Shown: positions 9,780 to 18,185 of the stretch, piece after piece
Layout: each line of letters begins with the position of its first letter
Numbering within the stretch: position 1 is the first letter of the stretch
Assembly: GCA_905250885.1 (NCBI GenBank)
Contig: CAJNOQ010003029.1
Span: forward strand, 1-21,712
Length of the DNA: 21,712 bases
Origin: Didymodactylos carnosus
Taxonomy: Eukaryota; Rotifera; Eurotatoria; Philodinida; Philodinidae
Reading direction: 5' to 3'
Made by a program: the position numbers and the translations under genes
Notes under the pieces: generated by a model
Database searches by the model: none
Told to the model about the DNA's origin: nothing
What the model saw: only the letters and a program-made list of their open reading frames with translations

Positions 9780-10479
9780 CATTACTGCACCTTCATATCA
9801 AAATTTCAATGTATTCATCCATTGTTCTTCAAAATATTTAGCAAAAACATACAAATCCGAATAATCTCTCTATTTTTTTAACAACAGTTTTATGTCTACG
9901 TCAAATACACCATCACCAAATGCAAGTTGTAACGTACAAATATCATTCTCAATATCAGGCCATTTATCACTGGGAACCATCTTCCGACGTTCTCTGCATT
10001 TGCGTAACGTATGCGCCCAACACATCAGACGCTTGGCTGTAGGAAATTCACGTTGTTGAGAAGCAGTAATACCTGTCGCACCATCACCCAACAAATAAGC
10101 CACGTTGAAGACAATACCAGTTACCGACTGAACGACTTGTTTGAATGTTTGAAACACATGCATATACGAATCAGCTGCTTCATCAGTTGAGATCAGAGCA
10201 ACACCATAAAGGTGGAAATGGCGATTGGAATCACTACTACCCAAGACTAATAACGGTATTTCATTCCAATTTACCTTAAACGTTGCATCTACTTGTAATA
10301 ATGATAACAAACTACCAATAGAAACTAATTGACGCGTGGTAAAGAAAATAAATACTCGATCACAAGAATCAATGGCGAATCTCGGTACGAAAACATCATG
10401 AGGTGAGACTGAATGGGATGTTTTCGACAATTGAACTCCTTCAAATAAACGCTTTTCCCGGGAAAAAAGATAAATGAGC

Positions 10480-10953
10480 GCGTCGAGACGCGTTTAAAAA
10501 AATTCATGTTGACGCGTCTGGTGGTTTCCCTATAAAAAAGGCGTTTAAACATACCTTATTCTAATCAAGCAATGTATAACCATAAAATACATTTTTTATC
10601 GAAACTGAAAATCGAATCACGAAAGTAAACACCACCCTAAGACGCATCATTCTCTTTGATTAACCACATCATACTGACGACTGAGAAGCAAATGAAGATT
10701 CTAATACAATCGGACTTTTAGTACATCTTCTGACAGTGCCCATCGTCTTCAATATCTTTCACAGAAAGAGACTAAATTTGATCATTCTAAAAGTTGGGTT
10801 GTTTAACGTCCAAAATTCCACCGAGCTCAATGCTGCAGAGTGATCAAAAATTAGGATGAAACAAAAAATGCATGCTAGCTATACTCTTTCAAGCGTGACA
10901 AGGACAGGGCGTAGGCTGGCAGATTGATAATTACTCATATAGCGTGTTTGCAG
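10480..10953. other. Intergenic region between MULE remnant and CorA gene
   Basis: It contains GCGTTTAAAC-like words near 10480-10550 and the probable 5' region of the CorA gene. A pyrimidine-poor but usable acceptor (GTGTTTGCAG) ends at 10953. A possible first exon starts at the ATG at 10869 (MHASYTLSS) with a weak GTGACA donor, which would give a 59-bp intron. Confidence 0.35.
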
Positions 10954-12309
10954 GATATTGAGGATAGTAAGGAGAAAAGAGAAAAATATGTACAAACGCA
11001 AAACAGTGAAATGGCTTTTAAAAGGTTGTCTCATGCTTCAATTTTAAATGAAGATAATTTCCTGGGGAAATTTACACGTGGACTGCAAAAAGTTGAATTA
11101 AACGTTTTCATTTACAATGAAGATAGTTATTTTGAAGAAATATATTTTAATGTCAAAGACGTATTATCAGCCACCAAAAACAGCTATAGTACGAAATGTG
11201 TTTGGATTCAAGTCATTGGCCCGATGGAACAACGAAATGATGTTGTTCGACAGCTGAGCATTCATTTTAATTTACATGTACTGACACTCGAAGATATTCA
11301 AACAAACGAAGAGAGAATGAAGCTCGACATATTCGATGATGGAATATATCTGCTGATGAAAATGATCTACGTTTACGAACAGAGTCGTACAGACATCCAA
11401 CAGCAACAGGTCAGTTTCTATCTCAAAAAAAATATCCTGCTAACATTTGAGGAGAAACGAACTCATCTCTTTTTTCCGATCAAACACCGGCTGGCGAACA
11501 GTCTAGGAAGGTTGAAAAAACTAAAAACAGACTATTTATTCTATTGTTTGGTTGATATTATCATTGAGAACTACATGATTGTCCTTGACTCGATTGGTCT
11601 CACAATAGAGCTTATGGATGCTGAACTGATGCGAATAAAATCGCTCGAACTAGACAATCTAAAACTCATTTACAACATTAAACATAACATGCTTCATTTT
11701 CGAATTATGTGTCCGCGACTTAAAGACATCTTCAACAAACTCCAAAAAGCTCAAGACCAACTACCTAGACGAGATCTGTTTGCGGCAGAGCGACAGAAGC
11801 TAAAACCACTGAAGAAAAAAGGAGTCCGACGAGTATCACAACAAGCGTCAGTAGCTATTACACAGCAGAAAACATCACGAGGACGATCTCTGTCACTGGT
11901 ATCGGCTGATATTCTATCCAGGAGGAAATCGATAGGGCGATCATTATCGGTACGATCAAACAATGATGTATCAATATTAAACGAATACATATTTATGTAC
12001 TTCAGAGATTTACACAACCATATATGCCAGATGAATGGCACCGTCGACGTGAATAGTGAAATGATATCTTCACTCGTAAAGTTCTACTTGATATCGAACG
12101 GAAATGCCATAAATAATACAGTGAAATTTTTGACAATGATCAATGTTGTATTCTATCCGCTGGTATTTGTGCTCAGTTTAAATTCGATGAATTTCGGTTG
12201 GATTCCGCAATACAATTATGATAATTCATATTTCATTTGTTTAGCTGTACTTGCTCTAATAGTTTTGGTCATGAGCACATGGTTTAAGATAAAGAAATGG
12301 TTTCAGTGA
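10954..12309 (+). CDS. CorA-family magnesium/divalent cation transporter
   Basis: The frame is open from 10924 to the TGA at 12307-12309 (461 codons). The first ATG is at 11011 (MAFKRLSHA), but the frame stays open back to a splice acceptor at 10952-10953, so a short upstream exon is likely; I start at 10954. Numbering from 10924, the N-terminal cytosolic alpha/beta domain covers about 52-180 (VWIQVIG, LTLEDIQTNEERMK) and is followed by long helices at about 185-285. The CorA stalk motif YFRDLHNHICQMN begins at 359. TM1 is about 399-420, the signature loop SMNFGWIPQY is at 421-430, and TM2 is about 435-454 with a basic tail KIKKWFQ. Canonical CorA has GMN; here Gly is Ser. An insert at about 283-347 is rich in Ser/Arg with PKA-like sites RRVS (302-305) and RRKS (333-336). 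Probably a pentameric membrane channel; which membrane is not evident. Confidence 0.9.
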   Translation, partial: DIEDSKEKREKYVQTQNSEMAFKRLSHASILNEDNFLGKFTRGLQKVELNVFIYNEDSYFEEIYFNVKDVLSATKNSYSTKCVWIQVIGPMEQRNDVVRQLSIHFNLHVLTLEDIQTNEERMKLDIFDDGIYLLMKMIYVYEQSRTDIQQQQVSFYLKKNILLTFEEKRTHLFFPIKHRLANSLGRLKKLKTDYLFYCLVDIIIENYMIVLDSIGLTIELMDAELMRIKSLELDNLKLIYNIKHNMLHFRIMCPRLKDIFNKLQKAQDQLPRRDLFAAERQKLKPLKKKGVRRVSQQASVAITQQKTSRGRSLSLVSADILSRRKSIGRSLSVRSNNDVSILNEYIFMYFRDLHNHICQMNGTVDVNSEMISSLVKFYLISNGNAINNTVKFLTMINVVFYPLVFVLSLNSMNFGWIPQYNYDNSYFICLAVLALIVLVMSTWFKIKKWFQ

Positions 12310-13317
12310 ACTCGAATTGTGATCACAACATGCGTATTATTCTTTTCGAAACATAGTACATTTCGATAGTTTTTGAATAACCTTTTATAGCAGATGATAG
12401 AGACCGCAGATTTCACCAGTCTCGTCAAGAACTCATGTAATCAATCTATATGGAACGCAAGTCTCAACATCACTTGTGGCGATGTACACGTGGCTTGAAA
12501 ATCCACTGGAATGAATTTTTGATTCCAAACCACAATCTCTTCTACAAATCTAAGCAAGTCCGAGATCTCTATCTATCACTGCTCAGACGCTCTGCAGACG
12601 CGCCTGTCTAAGTGTGGGAACCTCAAAAACGGGTAGAACACATGTTATCGACTATTCTGAATCTTATGATGTGGGCGTTGGACATAATGGTCAACTTTTG
12701 GGTGCTCCCAACACGTTTTGTAAAAAACTTAGCTCTTTACATTCTACAACAGAGGGGGCAGGCAGAGAGAATTTTCAAATGGACCTATAGAAATAGATTT
12801 TACAGAAAAATAGTGGGTCTGTAAGGAGAAACTTAGAATTCGTAAAAGTTTCTGACAGAAGGTCGCGAAAGGACGTCTAGTTTTAGATTTTAGATTTTGC
12901 ACAATACTCGACTCCAATTAATATAGTGTATTTGTCTAAAATTTACGTAGAGAGAGTTGAAAAATGAAAATTAATCAAAAAAACGTAAGCATTCTTCCAA
13001 GAAGTATTTTTTGAGAGTCATAAAAGATTCACGATGTAATCGATACAAAAAATCAATCATGTATGTCGCTATATGTAATCTTCATTCATCTATGTTCATG
13101 CACTCATATTTGCATCCCAATTTAAGTCGCATCAATTTAGAAATATTCTAGTTTATTTGTGTACTTAAAACTATTTGTTTTCTTTTATTCCACATTTTAT
13201 TTTACCGTGACATTTTTCACATCACTCCAGTCCATAGGGAGCCCCTGAATGAGAGCGTCGCCGATGCGTTCTATCACTCGCTGCTACTAATTTTTTATCT
13301 TAAAATCCTCTTTACAG
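12310..13317. other. No gene recognised
   Basis: This is the 3' flank of the CorA gene. A 70-codon plus ORF at 12612-12824 has no recognisable family, and an overlapping frame looks equally codable, so I do not call it. No clear polyadenylation signal was identified. Confidence 0.5.
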
Positions 13318-13650
13318 GCTTCGTCCTCTGACGCCTCCAGCGCGTCAGATGCTTCCGCATATCCTGCTACACTTGAAAAGGCTTGCATGGAAGATCCATC
13401 TGTCTTTTCATAACCAAGCATTGTCAGGTTGCTGAGGGAGGTCTATCACTTCCTCTTTCGAATCGCTTTAGCGTAGCCAGCAGTAATGAACCTCATCTAG
13501 AAAAGTGCCAGGGCCTGCTAGTGGCGTCAGCAGGGAGCATCACGAAAATCTAGGAGTGGTGAGAAATGGAAGAAAACAGTTTCTTGGTACGAATCCAGTG
13601 TTAGAGAATTCAGATACTGAAAAGATTTTGGAGACGCCGTCAACCAAGAA
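13318..13650 (+). pseudogene. Decayed coding-like sequence, family unknown
   Basis: After an acceptor-like CTTTACAG a Ser/Ala-rich frame opens at 13318 (ASSSDASSASDASAYPATLE) and stops at 13411. Another frame continues open from 13413 to 13551 (LSLPLSNRFSVASSNEPHLE). A third stretch at about 13580-13672 reads FLGTNPVLENSDTEKILETP. Base composition is more GC-rich than the surroundings. This may be one gene or transposon ORF broken by frameshifts. No family was recognised. Confidence 0.25.
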
Positions 13651-13997
13651 AAATGTGACCGAAAGATGGCGCTAGCAGTTGACGGGACACTCTTGAATCT
13701 AACATAGGTTTGCTTACCCGGGTGTGCAGTGCAGTTCTTCTTATTGTTAAAGCTGAGTCATGCTACAGCCGTCTTATGGACTTGGACCAAAACTATTAAA
13801 AATTCAAAAGCTGAAAGAATGGAATACAAAAGGGATTTACTTGGAATTTCTATACCCTCTCGAATACTAACCAACACAAACAAATTGTCCGGCCTTCATA
13901 ATTAAAAAGTTCTATTGGTTTGTTTTTTCAGAAGCTGTTAGATCAGTGTTCAGATTAAGTGATGAAAAATTGAACATAGAATGGCCGAAACTCCATG

Positions 13998-14820
13998 AAG
14001 TTTTCATTGTAGAGACTTGAGCTTAGTCTGAAAAGGTTCTTCATTAAATTCTCTACAAAACTATAAGAAAAAAGCACGCACAGTAAGTAACTGTGAATTT
14101 ATAGGCTGTCAACACTGCTATATGTCAAACGGAAGCACTTTCCAACGCACATTTTCAGAAGATTAATTATCTCTCTGATTCTGTCTTATCAGACGCGAAA
14201 GCACTCTAATGTGAATTTTTCCATGTCTTCGGATGTGCTCTTTCTCACAGCACTCAAAACGATTCTCTTAGACAATAAAATGAGTTTTCTGGGGCAGGTT
14301 TCCTTGAAAACGAAAACGAGTTAAAACTGAGCAGCATTTTTCTATCGCGCAGTATGAGTGCCAAAAGATGACTTGTACTTCAGCTGGGTTGGTTAGAGAT
14401 GATACAGAAAGCATTTTTATGCAGCTTTGCAGAACAATATTGGCAAGAAAACGTTACACTTTGTCATAACTGAACAAAATTTACAATGAGCCCCATTAGA
14501 AGGGAGTAGAAAACCGAATATGAAATATAAGGAAAAAGGCCTCGATCACAATGGCTTCGGATGAAAAACTTATCAGTCGCTTCCCAACTGATAAACAATT
14601 GCAAGGGCTACAAAATGGCATATTCCGCCTTTCTCTATGCAGTGAAACAATAAAACAAAACGTAATAGTGGTTGGAAAGTGCTCCCGTTTGAAACATAGT
14701 CGTGTTGACAGCCTATAAACTCACAGTTACTTATTGTGCGTACTCTTTTCTTATAGTTTTGTAGAGAATTTAATGAAGAATCATTTAAGACTAAGCTCAA
14801 GTCTCTGCGATGAAAACTCA
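13998..14820. mobile_element. Fold-back element H (about 823 bp)
   Basis: Left arm about 13998-14148 and right arm about 14671-14820 are inverted copies at roughly 88% identity. Shared blocks include GAGACTTGAGCTTAGTCT, TTCATTAAATTCTCTACAAA and TTTATAGGCTGTCAACAC. The ORF at 14573-14821 is the right arm read through. The centre has no gene. The block ATTCTCTACAA is also found in the arms of fold-back G. Confidence 0.75.
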
Positions 14821-15157
14821 CCGAGATATTGACGAAATACTGACGGTATCATTCTTTATGCCGCACCCGATATAAGAACAAACTTTTGAAAAGCTAATTA
14901 ATTCTATCCTTTATTCGAATTTATTAAGAATAAAATTTAAATGAGCAATAAAATAATACGAATGAGCAATAAAATAATACGAATGAGCAATAAAATGATA
15001 TAGATGAGCAATAGTCACGTTTAGCGGTAAAGAAATTCAATGAGCAAAAATTATACTGACTGAGCAGTAATTATACTAAACGGGCAATAATAATACTGAA
15101 TGAGCAATAAAATAAAATAAGTGGGCAATAATTAAACTAACTAAACAATAATTTGTT

Positions 15158-15266
15158 CTGCTTTTATCTGGGATTTTTCCACTTGTTCTCGTTTCTACTT
15201 TTATCTGGGACTTTTCTAATCGTTCTTATCGCTGCTTTTATCTGGGAAAAACCCAGATAAAAGCAG
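15158..15266. repeat. Repeated CTGCTTTTATCTGGG word ending in a perfect hairpin
   Basis: CTRCTTTTATCTGGG occurs in direct orientation at 15158-15172, 15195-15209 (one change, A for G) and 15232-15246, then once inverted at 15252-15266. The last pair forms a perfect 15-bp stem with a 5-base AAAAA loop. It lies at the point where the N-terminal half of the MULE gene is missing. Confidence 0.9.
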
Positions 15267-15275
15267 ATTTTCATT

Positions 15276-15801
15276 TGTTCACTATACCAACACTAGTATC
15301 AATAACGCTCTAGACCAATCATGTTATAAAAGATGAAGATACAATAAGAGAACGATTAGTTTTATCAAGATTCACAGTTGTTGTATTTTCAATGGACTGA
15401 TGGATATAATTGGATATAATTGGGTCAAGCTAAATAAAAAAGTTATATCTATTTCAAATCGTGATAAAACAATATATTATCTGCCTACTGATCAAGAAAC
15501 TACAATAACAGATAAAGAAGTAAAACGCTACGAAAATTGCAGGTTTAATTCATTTGACACATACAAGTCTGTTTACTTTAAAATATGGCGCGTGTGTTTG
15601 TCGAACGATGTCGAAGAGTGGAGAAAAGGAACTTGCAATTGCCCATCATTCCTCAAAAACTATATTTGCAAGCATATCATAGGTTTGTCTAACAGACTAA
15701 AATATTGTAAACCGCCACCAGAGGCAAAAAACGTGGATATTGGATCAAAAAGAAAAAGAGGCAGATCATGTAAAGCAAAGAAAGCATTACTGGTACAATG
15801 A
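15276..15801 (+). pseudogene. C-terminal half of a MULE transposase with SWIM zinc finger
   Basis: Plus-strand reading from about 15276 gives NTSINNALD (the NNxLE block, Glu replaced by Asp), then after a frameshift VIKDEDTIRERLVLSRF, a TGA near 15398, and an open frame 15400-15801 of 133 residues. In that frame residues 79-92 are CNCPSFLKNYICKH, a SWIM finger with the same CxCx8CxH spacing as the MULE at 8781-8965, followed by a basic tail KRKRGRSCKAKKALLVQ that is common at the end of such proteins. The N-terminal part with the first two catalytic Asp residues is absent, so it cannot be an active transposase. The tandem GGATATAATTGGATATAATTGG at 15400-15421 is a small local duplication. The 133-residue frame could in principle still be translated as a SWIM-only peptide. 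Confidence 0.8.
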
Positions 15802-16045
15802 TGTAATTAATTGTTCATTTTTCTTATTTTTATTTCCAATTGTGAATATAAATGTTGTACTTTTCTTTTTACTACTGCTCACATCGGAAATTATTATTGA
15901 CATTTACTCAATAAATTATTGTCTATTTAATAATACAAAACTGCTCGAATCAAATTTTTTTATTGCTCAAGAATTACTGCTAAATAGTACTATAATTATT
16001 GCTCATATCGATATAATTATTGCTCGAATAAATACTAGCCATTTA

Positions 16046-16197
16046 TTAATATACTTTCAAAGTATGATACTCTCGAAAATAATCTGTGATGCATAAGGCA
16101 GCATTGCAATCTGCACATTCGTATCTAGTGTCAGATCTTTTCTTTGGTCGCTTGACAGTCTTGCTGCAGACAACACATCGTCCTTCGCTAAAAAATG
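16046..16197 (-). pseudogene. piggyBac transposase C-terminal zinc-binding remnant
   Basis: The minus frame reads GRCVVCSKTVKRPKKRSDTR then YECADCNAALCITDYFREYH and ends at TAA 16046-16048. This matches the Cys-rich C-terminal domain of piggyBac-like transposases (RCxxC ... RxxTRYxCxxCxxxLCxxxCFxxYHT), except that the Cys usually before the final Phe is Tyr here (TDYF for xPCF). The piece begins right after a good acceptor (TTTCTATCATTTTTTTAG), but no DDE catalytic domain lies upstream, so it is a remnant or a last exon stranded from its gene. The piggyBac-type MITE at 5702-5846 shows the superfamily has been active in this genome. Confidence 0.7.
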
Positions 16198-16221
16198 ATA
16201 GAAAGGTACGAGCTGTCAGTT

Positions 16222-16487
16222 TTAGTAGGTAACACCACGGCGATGGCAATCACAGAAACAAATAGGACTAAGGAAATCGGCACGATACCAAGTACCATAG
16301 CGTTCTTCAACAAAATAGCAACGAAGGCTACCATCACTATAACGGTAACAAGTGCAATTGGGTCTGACTGAAGGAGATGAAACGGGTGTCTTTTGTTGTT
16401 GAGTTTGCGTTTTATCTAAATAGAAATATTGAGAAGCGACTCTTGGAGAAATGAACTGGAGATCGTGCGTACATCTCGCCTGATAAT
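16222..16487 (-). CDS. Cys-rich C-terminal exon, family unknown
   Basis: A minus-strand open frame of about 88 codons starts after an acceptor (CTCTTCAACAG, exon from 16487) and ends at TAA 16222-16224. The N-terminal half is Gln/Ser/Thr-rich (KTQTQQQKTPVSSPSVRP). The C-terminal half is dense in Cys and aromatics: NCTCYRYSDGSLRCYFVEER, then GTWYRADFLSPICFCDCHRR, with seven Cys in about 36 residues. That composition suggests a metal-binding or disulfide-bonded module; I do not recognise it. No ATG lies in the frame, so upstream exons are required. Its phase (one base carried in) matches the end of the exon at 19459-19866. An open frame at about 16590-16760 (minus, ...VYEIMPPALSVHGGVYTRRL...) could be another exon of the same gene. 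Its 3' flank runs into the piggyBac remnant. Confidence 0.5.
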
Positions 16488-16589
16488 CTGTTGAAGAGGA
16501 GATGTGACGTCAGTACACTCTCTAACACAAGAGATCACTAGCGACTGGATATGGCTCTACGCGTTCTGCATGTCTGAACCGATGACAGT

Positions 16590-16765
16590 AGCTGTATGTG
16601 AAAACGTAAGTCGCCGCGTGTATACTCCACCATGCACACTCAGAGCCGGAGGCATGATTTCATAGACGGCGGAGCCTGTAGGTCTGGGTAGGCTAGAGCC
16701 TATCGTAGATTTGAGAGCAATAGGCTTGGATAGGCTCAGTTTTGTAAAAAATTCTCATCGAATCT
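16590..16765 (-). CDS. Possible internal exon, open frame without ATG start
   Basis: The minus strand is open for about 60 codons from a TGA near 16757 to a TAG near 16567. It reads KPIALKSTIGSSLPRPTGSA then VYEIMPPALSVHGGVYTRRL. It is compositionally like protein-coding sequence and lies on the same strand as, and 100 bp upstream of, the Cys-rich exon. A possible donor G|GTTCAG would join it to that exon in phase across a 92-bp intron. Splice signals are weak, so this is tentative. Confidence 0.25.
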
Positions 16766-16769
16766 GCGT

Positions 16770-17368
16770 ATAATCTTTGTTATGAAATCGGTTGTGAAAC
16801 AGAAAAATTAGTTCGATACTGCATTTTTTGGTAATTCATTTTTAAAACATGAGAGAACTGCAATAAAATTATTCATTTACTATTTTTGCCATGGTAGAGG
16901 TCAAATATTTATATGACGCAAACTCTGTGTCTACCTTCGATAAATCTGTTTTATATGACGGGTATTAGTAGAAAATTGCGATAATGAAATGGATGCTTGT
17001 GAAAAATCGTCACAATAAAATCCTGCCTGACTGTTTTTCAAAGCGATGGTTGAGCTTAGTTTTTCGTACTGAACGTAAGTATATTCTGAGAGTTTAATTA
17101 TGAATGGATGCGGTTGTCGAAAAAGTTCAAAAGCTGAAAGACCGCCAAAGATTCGATGGTAGTCTGTCCCATTTTTTGACCCATTGTAAAGCTGAAAAGT
17201 AGTCTAGCTTGAAAAGAATATAACAAGATACAGGATTTACCGCTAAATCTTTTGCCATCTTTAAGGTGCCTTCAGAAACGGCGAACATTTCGAACTTCGG
17301 ATTAACTAAAACTTATTTTTTCAAAAGCTTCGCGTTTTAAAAATCAGCTTCACTAGATTTTGGTAGAC
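16770..17368. other. No gene recognised
   Basis: AT-rich sequence with no convincing ORF, RNA gene or repeat. It would be intronic if the minus-strand exons on either side belong to one gene. Confidence 0.5.
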
Positions 17369-18178
17369 AAGCACACTACTTGTGTCGTTTTACTATTTAC
17401 TATGTACGAAGTTGATAATATTTAATAATTTTTTTATTTCTTCCTTTTTACTTGGTAGTTTATTTATATTGCTTAACTAAACATTTCGATTAATAAAAAT
17501 CTACATCAGCAGTTGACAATAAAAACAAACGTTATAGAATAAACAAAGATTAGAACTACCAAAATCTAAAATTAATAACAGCACGTTAAGGTTATACTAT
17601 AGAAAACGAATTATTCCTTATTAATTTTTCATACATCTTTCAAACTGTAAAGACAGCGTCATCTTTGATCACGAAAGAAATCTCTATACGAGGAGATGGC
17701 TAGAATCAGTCTACTCATTGGTCAACCGATCATACAATAAAAAACTAGCGTTACCACAGTCGTGATCGCCAGTAGTTGCAATGGTTTAAGAAAGGTACGG
17801 GAGTTATTTATAGCAAGAAAGGTAAAAATGAGAAAGTTAAGGAAGGAGAGAGTCAAAGTAATAAAGAGAATAAGAAGAAAATTAAGAATACAGTGTTAAG
17901 AACAGAAAATTCCAGATATAATCTGAGAATCAAAGAAAAAGTTGACTATTCAAAATTAATAAACAATTAAGAAGGAATAATTCTTCTTCTATGGTATAAC
18001 CTTAACGTGCTGTTATTAATTGTAGATTTTGGTTGTTTTAATCTTTGTTTATTCTATAACATTTGTTTTTATTGTCAACTACGGATGAAGATTTTTATTA
18101 ATCGAAAGGTTTAGTTAAGCAGTATAAATAAACTACCAAGTAAAAAGGAAGAAATAAAAGAATTATTAAGCACACTAC
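17369..18178. mobile_element. Fold-back element J, possible Penelope-like element with inverted terminal repeats
   Basis: Arms 17422-17620 and 17970-18169 are inverted copies at about 93-95% identity (TATTTCTTCCTTTTTACTTG, AACAGCACGTTAAGGTTATA). An exact 11-bp direct repeat AAGCACACTAC flanks the unit (17369-17379 and 18168-18178) and could be a target-site duplication. The left side then has 42 extra bases before the arm starts. Between the arms lies a frameshifted coding remnant resembling the C-terminal part of a GIY-YIG endonuclease. Penelope-like elements are known for terminal repeats in either orientation, a short extension at one end, variable target duplications and a C-terminal GIY-YIG domain, so this reading fits; it remains inference. 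Alternatively TTAA at 17422-17425 and 18166-18169 marks the ends. Confidence 0.5.
17619..17970 (+). pseudogene. Retroelement ORF 3' remnant (GIY-YIG-like C-terminus)
   Basis: Frame 1 (17619-17765) reads SNCKDSVIFDHERNLYTRRW then LESVYSLVNRSYNKKLALPQ, followed by TGA where Trp would fit (LPxxW). The pattern (W/CKD..I.DHE.N...R..lES.......N....LP..W.P) resembles the helical C-terminal half of GIY-YIG endonuclease domains in Penelope-like retroelements. A second frame from 17776 continues open to TAA at 17968-17970. It is Lys/Glu-rich and ends SRYNLRIKEKVDYSKL, similar in style to the basic tail of many retroelement polyproteins. No reverse transcriptase block is present, so the bulk of the element is deleted. 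Family assignment is tentative. Confidence 0.4.
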
Positions 18179-18185
18179 CGCTGAT

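Larger units (their letters stand above)
8781..10475 (-). pseudogene. MULE-type transposase pseudogene with intron and nested LINE
   Basis: The minus strand carries a Mutator-like (MULE) transposase in pieces. The frame from about 10475 to 9870 includes VDATFKVN (first catalytic Asp, residue 48 counting from the ATG at 10428-10430), a second acidic block LLGDGATGI, and the MULE CxxH-type block CWAHTLRKC. The same frame continues past TAG to YFEEQW, then a TGA where Trp is expected, then a 58-bp intron (9722-9779, GTGAGT...TAG), then PSTNNGLESLNGK, the NNxLE block with the catalytic Glu. A one-base frameshift follows, then TLRSKLPLPSFL to a stop at 9472. After an inserted LINE tail the gene resumes at about 8965 with the SWIM zinc finger CNCKQNLSAYVCKH (CxCx8CxH) and a basic KKRGRPRR tail, stopping at 8781. 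At least two nonsense codons, a frameshift and an insertion make it inactive. Confidence 0.85.
14911..16034. mobile_element. MULE-derived element bounded by inverted arrays of TGAGCAATAAT
   Basis: The left boundary zone (14911-15150) holds a tandem array of a degenerate 20-21-bp unit. Copies starting at 14941, 14962, 14983 and 15004 are spaced exactly 21 bp (ATGAGCAATAAAATAATACG), then looser TGAGCAATAATTATAC copies continue to about 15140. The right zone (about 15880-16034) holds the same word inverted (ATTATTGCTCA, ATTATTGCTCG, TTATTGCTCA). The outermost bases also match inverted (TTTATTCGA at about 14912 and its complement at about 16026). Between the arrays lie a perfect hairpin (15232-15266) and the C-terminal part of a MULE transposase (15276-15801). 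Iterated subterminal words of this sort usually bind a transposase; here that is inference. Confidence 0.65.

Noticed and set aside
9468-9782. 104-codon minus ORF starting MVSEHEIFF
   Set aside because: Its start lies in the 58-bp MULE intron and its frame is not the MULE frame; neighbouring frames carry the conserved blocks.
9618-9881. 87-codon plus ORF
   Set aside because: Antisense of the MULE exon and intron on the minus strand.
11751-12041. 96-codon minus ORF
   Set aside because: Antisense shadow of the CorA gene's Ser/Arg-rich insert.
12612-12824. 70-codon plus ORF downstream of the CorA gene
   Set aside because: No recognisable family, and an overlapping frame (ESYDVGVGHNGQLLG...) is equally plausible.
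15740-16096. 118-codon plus ORF rich in Ile/Phe/Leu
   Set aside because: Overlaps the MULE tail in another frame and then translates the AT-rich right-hand repeat array.
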